Notes under the pieces: generated by a model
The model's input: only the letters and a program-made list of their open reading frames with translations
Told to the model about the DNA's origin: nothing
Databases searched by the model: none
Source: Flavobacterium ammonificans
GTDB taxonomy: Bacteria > Bacteroidota > Bacteroidia > Flavobacteriales > Flavobacteriaceae
Length of the DNA: 64,000 nucleotides
Assembly: GCF_020885975.1 (NCBI RefSeq)
Contig: NZ_AP025183.1
Span: 1,674,001-1,738,000, forward strand
Direction of reading: 5' to 3'
Translations under genes and position numbers: made by a program
Shown here: one piece after another, positions 41,679 to 48,924 of the stretch
Layout: each line of letters starts with the position of its first letter
Numbering within the stretch: the first letter of the stretch is position 1

Positions 41679-42206
41679 TTAATCGTGTTTTCCGTCAAAA
41701 TTTTCCATCCATTTTCCTTGCACTTTCATCACTTGTTCAATTACATCTCGAACAGCTCCTTTTCCGCCTTTTTTATGTGAAATGTATTTTGAAATGGATT
41801 TTATTTCTGGACAAGCATCCTGAGGGCAAGTTGGTAAACCTACTAATTTCATTACGTGATAATCAGGGATATCATCGCCCATATAGAGCACTTGTTCCGG
41901 TTTAATGTTATAAATATCGGTGTATTCATCAAAAGTTGCAACTTTATCAGGGGTTCCTAAATGAATATCCGTAATTCCTAAATTGCGTAAACGAACACGA
42001 ACTCCCTCGTTGCTTCCGCCCGAAATGATACATACATTATATCCGCAATCTATGGCTGATTTTAAAGCATATCCATCTCGAATGTTCATAGTTCGTAACA
42101 TTTCTCCTTCGTTTGAAACAAAAACGGAACCGTCAGTAAGAACACCGTCCACATCAAAAACAAAAGTCGTGATGTCGTTCATTATTTCTTTATAGCTTTT
42201 TGCCAT
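41679..42206 (-). CDS. kdsC: KdsC-type HAD phosphatase (KDO-8-phosphate phosphatase-like)
   Basis: The 175-residue capless HAD protein shows motif I VFDVDGVLTDGSV (residues 12-24), GYALKSAIDCGY, motif II CIISGGSN, Lys in LGTPDKVATF and motif IV MGDDIPDYHVMK; this is the C0 tetrameric phosphatase family of KdsC, which dephosphorylates KDO-8-phosphate for lipopolysaccharide core synthesis. No kdsA or kdsB is near, so a related sugar-acid phosphate is possible. The start overlaps the preceding DUF2520 gene by 17 bases, indicating coupled translation. Confidence 0.85.
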   Translation of the reverse strand: MAKSYKEIMNDITTFVFDVDGVLTDGSVFVSNEGEMLRTMNIRDGYALKSAIDCGYNVCIISGGSNEGVRVRLRNLGITDIHLGTPDKVATFDEYTDIYNIKPEQVLYMGDDIPDYHVMKLVGLPTCPQDACPEIKSISKYISHKKGGKGAVRDVIEQVMKVQGKWMENFDGKHD

Positions 42207-42951
42207 TATTTAGTATGGATTGAGTTAATATTTTATACACATTAGCTTGATTTTCGTCAGTTAAAAATTGTTGATGTGCTTCAATTGTTTTTAAGTCGTT
42301 TCGCTTTGCTGGACCTGTTTGCGCATCTTTTGGCGAAAGCGTTATAATTTTATGTGCTGTTTCTTGAATTAATGGTTTCAAAATTTCAAAAGGGACTTGG
42401 TTGTTTTCACAAATTTCGTTGCCCATTTGGTACAAATGATTCACAAAATTGTTTACAAATACGGCTGCTATATGCAAGGCTTTTCGCTGTTCAGAATTAA
42501 TTTTGTACACAGCATCAGAAATAGTAGAGGCTATTGAGCTTAGAGTTTCGAAATCCTTTTCATTCTCGGCTTCCAAGCAAATAGGAATTGTTTTAAAATT
42601 CACTGCTTTGTCTTTAGAAAATGTTTGTAAAGGATAAAAAACACCACGGCGATTTGTAATTGCAATCGATGTTAAAGCAACTGTTCCTGAGGTATGAACT
42701 ACCAATTGGTTATTAAAAGGTAAAGCCGAAGAAACCTCAGCAATGGCATCATCTGAAACGGCTATGATGTAAACATCCGCAGCTTGTAATTGCGAATAGT
42801 CGGAAATAATACGATCTGTATGGAGTAGGTGTGCCAAATTCTTTTTAGTTCGCGCAAATACCTGAACTATTTCAATTGAATTATCCAATTGAAAAGCCTG
42901 AATTAAATGTTGTGCTACATTTCCAGAACCGATTATACTAACTTTAGTCAT
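42190..42951 (-). CDS. Rossmann-fold / DUF2520 oxidoreductase-like protein
   Basis: The protein has 253 residues from ATG 42951; an in-frame GTG two codons earlier lies inside the -7 element TAAATTTG (plus 42957-42964, minus strand), so the message is nearly leaderless. The N-terminus is a Rossmann domain (VSIIGSGNVAQHLIQAF, residues 3-19; YIIAVSDDAIAEVS; LVVHTSGTVAL) of the F420/NADP oxidoreductase type, and the C-terminal DUF2520 helical domain has HIAAVFVNNFVNHLYQ. Reaction and substrate are unknown. It heads the unit DUF2520-kdsC-maf-mscS-small peptide-symporter. Confidence 0.88.
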   Translation of the reverse strand: MTKVSIIGSGNVAQHLIQAFQLDNSIEIVQVFARTKKNLAHLLHTDRIISDYSQLQAADVYIIAVSDDAIAEVSSALPFNNQLVVHTSGTVALTSIAITNRRGVFYPLQTFSKDKAVNFKTIPICLEAENEKDFETLSSIASTISDAVYKINSEQRKALHIAAVFVNNFVNHLYQMGNEICENNQVPFEILKPLIQETAHKIITLSPKDAQTGPAKRNDLKTIEAHQQFLTDENQANVYKILTQSILNNGKKL

Positions 42952-43067
42952 AGCCACAAATTTAACAAAAAAATGGAGAGTGCAACTGCTATATCGGGAA
43001 TTCGTAAATGGATTTAATTTTGGATTTAATTAACAACTGTAGGATTATGGAAGTCAACATTTTTAAG

Positions 43068-43075
43068 TACTTTTG
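43068..43075 (+). promoter_or_regulatory. Candidate -7 element of the cytochrome c assembly gene
   Basis: TACTTTTG at 43068-43075 matches TAnnTTTG, 32 bases before ATG 43108. It overlaps an in-frame GTG at 43075, which therefore cannot be the start codon. Confidence 0.6.
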
Positions 43076-43107
43076 TGCCACATATACTAAAATACAACTC
43101 CTTAGAA

Positions 43108-46100
43108 ATGGATAAAAAAGTAAGCTCAATTTTGTTTTCTACCCGCTTAATGGCGGTTTTATTTATAGTTTTTGCTGTAGCAATGGGTGCAGGAACATTT
43201 ATAGAAAGTAAATACAATACCGATACGGCTCGTATATGGATTTATAACGCTTGGTGGTTTGAAGTGATTATGGTCTTTTTTATGATTAATTTCTTTGGCA
43301 ACATTAAACGATACCAATTGTTAAAGAAAGAAAAATGGGCTACTTTATTAGTGCATTTATCATTTATCTTGATTCTTTTGGGTGCTTTTATTACACGATA
43401 CATTAGTTATGAAGGAGTAATGCCTATTCGTGAAGGAGCTACTGAGAATAAAATATACTCAGATAAAACTTTTTTGACTGTATTTGTGGATGGAGAATAC
43501 AAAGGAGAACCAAGACGTAGAGTTTTTGAAAAACCATTACTGCTTTCACCGGTTACTGATAATGATTTTACACTTTCGGGTGAATTTGCCGACAGTCCTT
43601 TTAAAGTGAGTTATGTCAATTATATTATGGGTGCCAAACAAAAAATCAATCCAGATAACAAGGGTGAATTGTACCTAAAATTAGTTGAAGCAGGCGAGGG
43701 TGGAAGAGAGGAACATTTCTTAAAAGAAGGAGAAGTGCAAAACATTCATAATGTATTATTTGCATTAAATAAACCTACGGAAGGTGCAATTAATATCAAT
43801 ACTACGGGAGCTACGCCAACCATTCAGACTCCTTTTGAGGGGAATTTTATGCGAATGGCAGATAAATTACAGGGGACAGTTGCAAAAGATATCGTTCAGC
43901 CTTTGATGATGCGATCGTTATATTCTATTGGCGAAAAGCGCTTTGTTTTTCCTGACATGCCTATTAAAGGTGTAATTGCTTACGAATCCAATAATGATTT
44001 TAAAGCAAAAAATCATGACGATGCATTAGTATTGAAGATTCAAGCAGCAGGTCAAGAAAAAGAAGTAACGCTTTTGGGTTCAAAAGGAAAAACAGGCGAA
44101 CCACAAACGGTTAAAATCGGAGATAAAGACTACTCGTTCTTTTTTGGAAGTAAAACCTACGAACTTCCCTTTACAATTAAGTTGAATGATTTTATTGCTA
44201 CCAAATATCCCGGAACCGAAAAAAGTTATTCTGCTTTTGAAAGCCAAGTAACCGTTAAAGATTCGGTTGAAACCTTTGATGCTCAAATTTATATGAATCA
44301 TGTTTTAGATTATGATGGCTATCGTTTCTTTCAATCTGGATTTGATCCGGATGAGAAAGGAACAATATTGTCTGTGAACCATGATTTTTGGGGAACCAAT
44401 ATTACTTACTTGGGCTATTTCCTTTTATACATAGCTATGATGGCGATTTTATTTACCAAACATTCTCGATTTGCTGATATCAAACGTAAGTTAGAAGTTG
44501 TAAAGTTGAAGAAAGCTAAATTACTTACAATTCTCTTTTTCCTTTTTTCTGGGACAGTATTCGCGCAAGAGCACGATCACGATCATGACCACGAAGGGCA
44601 TCAACATGCTTCCAAAGAGGAAAAAGCACCGGCTCATTCTAACAAAATGATGTCATTACAAGAAACAGAAAAATTAATATCAAAATTTACTGTTGACAAA
44701 GAACATGCTGCAAAATTTGGACGTTTGATTATTCAGGATGCAGGCGGTCGAATGAAACCTATCAATACGTTTTCATCTGAATTGTTACGAAAAGTTAGTC
44801 ATTCTGAGACTTTTAAAGGAATGAATTCGGATCAAGCCTTTTTATCAATGACGCAATATGCTAGTGCTTGGATTCAAATTCCAATAATCTATATAAAAGC
44901 TAGTAATGATAGTATTCGTAAAATAATTGGTATCGATTCTAAAGCAGAGTTTGCTCCTTTTGTTTCCTTTTTTGATGCCAAAGGCAATTACAAATTAACT
45001 CCTTATTTAGAAGAAGCATTTAAAACTGCTAATCCGAACCAATTTGAGAAAGATTTTATCGAGACGGATAAGAAAGTAAATCTTTTGGAATCTGCCTTGA
45101 GTGGCCGAATCTTAAAAATATTTCCTATTCCAAATGATCCAAATAATAAATGGATTTCCTATTTAGAATTGAATGAATCGGGAATGAAAGGGATGGATGC
45201 TACCTACACTAAAAGTATTTTACCACTTTATTTTGGCACACTGAGTAATGCAGTTACTACAAATGACTATAAATCAGCCAACGAGTTATTGGCTAGTTTG
45301 AATGGTTTTCAAAAGAAATTTGGAAGTAGTGTCATGCCAACTGACGATAAAATTGATTTAGAGATTGCTTATAATAAATATGATGTTTTCAAGAAACTTC
45401 CGTATTGGTTTATCACAGCATCAATAATAATGTTGTTGTTGTGTATAGTTGACATTTTTAAATCTAGAAAATCACTACGTATTGCAATTAATGTAATGCA
45501 CATTAGTATTGGGCTATTATTTTTGCTACACACTTTAGGATTAGTTGCACGTTGGTTAATTTCAGGTCATGCGCCATGGAGTAATGCCTACGAATCTATC
45601 ATTTATGTAGCTTGGGCAACCATGTTCTTTGGATTAGCCTTTGACAGAAAATCAAAGTTAACAGTAGCTTCTTCGGCTTTTGTTACGGCGATGATTTTGA
45701 TGGCAGCTTATATGAATTGGATTGATCCAGAAATTGCGAATTTAATGCCCGTTTTGAATTCGTATTGGTTGATGATTCACGTGGCAGTAATTGTGGCGAG
45801 TTATGGACCATTTGCTTTAGGAATGATATTAGGATTAGTTTCATTGGTGTTGATTTTCTTTACTAATGAGAAGAACAAAGCAAGAATGGAATTGAATGTT
45901 CAGGAGTTGACATATATCAATGAACTAGCATTAACAGTAGGTTTGATTATGTTAACCATTGGAAATTTCCTTGGTGGACAATGGGCTAACGAAAGTTGGG
46001 GACGTTACTGGGGCTGGGACCCAAAAGAGACTTGGGCTTTAATCAGTATTTTTGTTTATGCTTTTGTAATTCATGCGCGATTTGTTCCTGTTTTAAGAGG

Positions 46101-46305
46101 TAAATGGGTATTTAATGTGTTGAGCATGCTCGCTTTCATATCTATTTTGTTTACTTATTATGGAGTGAATTTCCATTTGGTTGGCTTACACTCGTATGCT
46201 AGTGGAGAGGCTAAATCGTTAAGTTGGATTTGGCAATCCATTGGAGCAATTGTATTGCTGGCTGCTATTACTTATCCTAAGTATCGTAAATACTACAAGA
46301 AATAA
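43108..46305 (+). CDS. ccsBA: Fused ResB-CcsA cytochrome c biogenesis protein (CcsBA)
   Basis: This 1065-residue inner-membrane protein carries heme to the periplasm and attaches it to apocytochrome c (System II). The ResB/CcsB half (residues 1 to about 465) has four helices and a large periplasmic domain. The CcsA half (from about 770) has the heme-handling WWD segment GRYWGWDPKETWALI (about residues 968-982) and the flanking His residues, e.g. in LIHVA-like and IHARF. Between the halves is a signal-peptide-like helix (ILFFLFSGTVFAQ) directly followed by a His/Asp cluster EHDHDHDHEGHQH (about residues 488-500) and a soluble region. This His-rich segment could bind metal or heme; that is inference. 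Start ATG 43108 chosen from the promoter position. Confidence 0.94.
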   Translation: MDKKVSSILFSTRLMAVLFIVFAVAMGAGTFIESKYNTDTARIWIYNAWWFEVIMVFFMINFFGNIKRYQLLKKEKWATLLVHLSFILILLGAFITRYISYEGVMPIREGATENKIYSDKTFLTVFVDGEYKGEPRRRVFEKPLLLSPVTDNDFTLSGEFADSPFKVSYVNYIMGAKQKINPDNKGELYLKLVEAGEGGREEHFLKEGEVQNIHNVLFALNKPTEGAININTTGATPTIQTPFEGNFMRMADKLQGTVAKDIVQPLMMRSLYSIGEKRFVFPDMPIKGVIAYESNNDFKAKNHDDALVLKIQAAGQEKEVTLLGSKGKTGEPQTVKIGDKDYSFFFGSKTYELPFTIKLNDFIATKYPGTEKSYSAFESQVTVKDSVETFDAQIYMNHVLDYDGYRFFQSGFDPDEKGTILSVNHDFWGTNITYLGYFLLYIAMMAILFTKHSRFADIKRKLEVVKLKKAKLLTILFFLFSGTVFAQEHDHDHDHEGHQHASKEEKAPAHSNKMMSLQETEKLISKFTVDKEHAAKFGRLIIQDAGGRMKPINTFSSELLRKVSHSETFKGMNSDQAFLSMTQYASAWIQIPIIYIKASNDSIRKIIGIDSKAEFAPFVSFFDAKGNYKLTPYLEEAFKTANPNQFEKDFIETDKKVNLLESALSGRILKIFPIPNDPNNKWISYLELNESGMKGMDATYTKSILPLYFGTLSNAVTTNDYKSANELLASLNGFQKKFGSSVMPTDDKIDLEIAYNKYDVFKKLPYWFITASIIMLLLCIVDIFKSRKSLRIAINVMHISIGLLFLLHTLGLVARWLISGHAPWSNAYESIIYVAWATMFFGLAFDRKSKLTVASSAFVTAMILMAAYMNWIDPEIANLMPVLNSYWLMIHVAVIVASYGPFALGMILGLVSLVLIFFTNEKNKARMELNVQELTYINELALTVGLIMLTIGNFLGGQWANESWGRYWGWDPKETWALISIFVYAFVIHARFVPVLRGKWVFNVLSMLAFISILFTYYGVNFHLVGLHSYASGEAKSLSWIWQSIGAIVLLAAITYPKYRKYYKK

Positions 46306-46313
46306 TATTGCAT

Positions 46314-46343
46314 AAAAAAAGGTTCCTAGTGGAACCTTTTTTT
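46314..46343. terminator. Bidirectional terminator between ccsBA and the AraC-type regulator
   Basis: GGTTCC-TAGT-GGAACC (46321-46336) between seven A and seven T residues; works for both converging genes. Confidence 0.92.
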
Positions 46344-46350
46344 ATGCTGT

Positions 46351-47526
46351 TTAATTTGCCCCTTTATTTTTTAATAAATTAATTAAATATTCATGAGGGG
46401 TGACCCCAGTAAAATCCTTGAAGCTGACAAAAAAAGTATTATAGGATTTAAAACCCACTTCTTTGGCTAAGGAATCAAAGGTATTTGTTGCTAAGTAACC
46501 TTCACTAATTAGCGCTAAACTATCATGAATACGAACGATTTTCTTGTATTCTGAAAAAGAAATTTTAGAATGGTATTTAAATATATAATGAAGATGACTT
46601 TTGGGAATATTAAGTTTATTGGACAAATCGGTTATGGAGAATCCCATACTTCTGTAAAAATTGTTGTGAAACGAAAATTGATCAACTAGCTCCATATAAT
46701 TAGAAATACTGTCTTTAATTTTTGCTTTTAATTGTTTGTCTTGAATGTTAGCAATAACAATGTTCGAATTAGTATTCCAAAAGGAGATTGTTGTTTTGTC
46801 CCCTTTTTTCTTTTCACTTATTGCAGTATTCAAATAAGTAAATCCATAGAGTATTTCAGGAGAAATAATTATTTTAAAGTACAATACCAACCAGAATAAT
46901 CCAGATATCCACAAGAAACTAGCTCCAAAAGAATAGTTGTCATTATTAATTTCCCAATATAAAACAATGATAATTCGAATTGCATTGATTACAAACATTG
47001 AAAACAAGAAAATACTCCATTTTTTTATGAGTTGATTTTGCTTCACAACTATTCCAATATCTCCTTTTCTATTCCAAATATTTTTATTCAATAAATTAAA
47101 ATTAAGTGCCAGATAGGTTATGGTATACAGCGTAAAAAATGTATAATAGTAAAAATCAGATCGCATAATATCAATATACTTTTTATCTAAAACGAAATCA
47201 ATTCCATTAAAAAGTAAAGGAATAATAAAATGTTTTACATTATCTAAATCCATCATTTTACGATCCTTAACTAGATTTAGAAAATACAAATAACTACAAG
47301 GTATTACTACAATTAAAAGATTGTTGTATTTGTCTAATAATGAAGTGATAAAGTCATTGTTTTCTAAATTAAAAGCACCAATCAATAACATTCGAGTGGA
47401 AACAATACTATAGATAATCACCAAATAAATGTTGGTAATTCGATTGGTTTGGTAGCGAACAAGAATAATAAATATGGTTAAAAAACCCATTAATCCCGAA
47501 AAAGCAACAATTAAATTTTCAATCAT
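46351..47526 (-). CDS. Membrane-bound AraC-type regulator with seven predicted helices
   Basis: The 391-residue protein starts with about seven hydrophobic helices (roughly residues 2-22, 32-52, 67-87, 98-113, 126-147, 170-191, 203-226) and ends in an AraC/XylS DNA-binding domain: first helix-turn-helix SITDLSNKLNIPKSHLHYIF (about residues 297-316) and second FDSLAKEVGFKSYNTFFVSF (about 352-371), followed by TGVTPHEY. So it is a one-component regulator tethered to the inner membrane, sensing something at or in the membrane. A -7 element (minus TATATTTG, plus 47580-47587) lies 54 bases upstream. It is divergent from a surface-protein operon, its most likely target. Confidence 0.88.
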   Translation of the reverse strand: MIENLIVAFSGLMGFLTIFIILVRYQTNRITNIYLVIIYSIVSTRMLLIGAFNLENNDFITSLLDKYNNLLIVVIPCSYLYFLNLVKDRKMMDLDNVKHFIIPLLFNGIDFVLDKKYIDIMRSDFYYYTFFTLYTITYLALNFNLLNKNIWNRKGDIGIVVKQNQLIKKWSIFLFSMFVINAIRIIIVLYWEINNDNYSFGASFLWISGLFWLVLYFKIIISPEILYGFTYLNTAISEKKKGDKTTISFWNTNSNIVIANIQDKQLKAKIKDSISNYMELVDQFSFHNNFYRSMGFSITDLSNKLNIPKSHLHYIFKYHSKISFSEYKKIVRIHDSLALISEGYLATNTFDSLAKEVGFKSYNTFFVSFKDFTGVTPHEYLINLLKNKGAN

Positions 47527-47824
47527 TAAGTGCTATTTGTTATGAGGTAATGTGGGGGAAGAAACTTTTGAGATACATACAAATATACGATTAAATCATT
47601 TCGAGTTCAGGTATTGGTGATACTTATAAACTATTAAATGCTCACGTTTAATTTGTAAAGCTAAATTAAAAGAATTTGTTCAAATTGTCCTTTCTTATTA
47701 AAAATAGGAGTTACTAAAAACCGAAAAGCTTTTACTTATTTATTGAAATTAATCTGACTACCACTGTTGTCTATTGTATACCACCAACTCGAGTTGTACT
47801 ATTGTTTCAATTAAACTCAAATGA
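47527..47824. other. Divergent control region between the AraC-type gene and the surface operon
   Basis: Holds a minus-strand -7 element (plus 47580-47587) for the regulator, and a weaker plus-strand pair TTG (47774-47776) and TACTATTG (47797-47804, one mismatch to TAnnTTTG; spacer 20) for the surface operon. No coding frame and no clear dyad were seen. Confidence 0.5.
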
Positions 47825-48304
47825 ATGAAATATTTTTATCTTTTACTACTATCTTTTTGCGGACATGGACAGCAACTTCATCACCAAATGATAGCTGCAC
47901 AAGGAGGCTCCAATTTATTCCATAAAGGTGTAATAATACATCAATCCATTGGACAGCAGTCGGTTTTTGGAAACTACTCCACTCCTAAAGCTTTTCTTGG
48001 TCAGGGGTTCATACAAAGTTTGGTTATGAATTCAAAAAAGAGTTTTGAAACTAACAATGTACTAACTAAAGTGTATCCCAATCCATTTGTGGATCAAATT
48101 CAATTTGAATTCTCTCAACCTGTTTCTGGTTTCATCTCAGTTTCCATTTTTGATATGTTAGGACGGTTAGTCTACTCTGTTAAAAAAGAAACTAGTAATA
48201 ATCAGTTACTACTTGAAAACCTTGGCTTTGCTCAAAACCAATACATCATAACATTAGTTTCTCAAAATTATAAATACAGTACACAAATAATCAAAACCAA
48301 ATGA
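47825..48304 (+). CDS. Small exported protein with T9SS type A sorting domain
   Basis: The 159-residue protein has a short signal peptide (MKYFYLLLLSFCGHGQQ) and ends in a type A C-terminal sorting domain of the type IX secretion system: VYPNPFVDQIQFEF (about residues 80-93), SVSIFDMLGRLVYSVK and a final YKYSTQIIKTK. Nearly the whole mature protein is sorting domain plus about 60 residues (IHQSIGQQSVFGNY, AFLGQGFIQ), so it has little room for an enzyme; such short proteins are usually gene partners of larger surface proteins. The stop overlaps the next start by 4 bases. Confidence 0.88.
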   Translation: MKYFYLLLLSFCGHGQQLHHQMIAAQGGSNLFHKGVIIHQSIGQQSVFGNYSTPKAFLGQGFIQSLVMNSKKSFETNNVLTKVYPNPFVDQIQFEFSQPVSGFISVSIFDMLGRLVYSVKKETSNNQLLLENLGFAQNQYIITLVSQNYKYSTQIIKTK

Positions 48305-48918
48305 AATTAAAATTACTATTAATTATCAGTTTGTTTGTAGCAAACACAATTAGTTCACAAGAATTATCATTTAATATTGGGACTAACTTTTCTCAGTTTA
48401 ATTTAAAAAATCCTGAAAGTTATACCAATACTGATGTTCAAACAGGTACTGGTTCCTTTATCGAAATTGGATACTTGTTACCTTCCAAAAAAGAAAAACT
48501 GAACTATATTTTCGGTTTAGGAATAAATGAGTTCAATGCATTAGCGGGGACTTCTGCTAATTCGTACCGTTGGAACACCAAGTATTTAGGGCTCCGAACA
48601 GGATTTGAATATGATTTTTTAGACATAAACAAACTGCAAATTGTACCCTTGTTTGGGATTAATTTCTCTACAATTATATATGGTAAACAAGAAACCAATG
48701 GTGTTGTATATGACATTAAGTCCAATAAAGAGTTTACAGGAATCAAATTGATTCCCTACTTGGGATTGAAAGTTAAATATAAAATTAATGAATTGGGTTA
48801 TGCTTCATTAAGCTACAATCATTCGACCACTTTTAAACCCAATTTATCTTATAAAGAACATTTGACTATAGTAACCAACCAAATTGTTTTTGGTTTACAA
48901 TTTAACTTAACAAAATAA
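48301..48918 (+). CDS. Outer-membrane beta-barrel (porin-like) protein
   Basis: This 205-residue exported protein has a signal peptide (MKLKLLLIISLFVANTISSQ) followed by eight or so alternating amphipathic strands (SFNIGTNFSQFNL, GSFIEIGYLLP, NYIFGLGINEF, LGLRTGFEYDF, IVPLFGINFS, YLGLKVKYKI, YASLSYNHS) and a terminal strand VFGLQFNLTK. This is the small 'PorT-like/outer membrane protein beta-barrel' style. Given its position between a T9SS cargo-type gene and a fibre-like protein, it may anchor or help export the fibre. That is inferred from order only. Confidence 0.82.
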   Translation: MKLKLLLIISLFVANTISSQELSFNIGTNFSQFNLKNPESYTNTDVQTGTGSFIEIGYLLPSKKEKLNYIFGLGINEFNALAGTSANSYRWNTKYLGLRTGFEYDFLDINKLQIVPLFGINFSTIIYGKQETNGVVYDIKSNKEFTGIKLIPYLGLKVKYKINELGYASLSYNHSTTFKPNLSYKEHLTIVTNQIVFGLQFNLTK

Positions 48919-48924
48919 TCTGCT

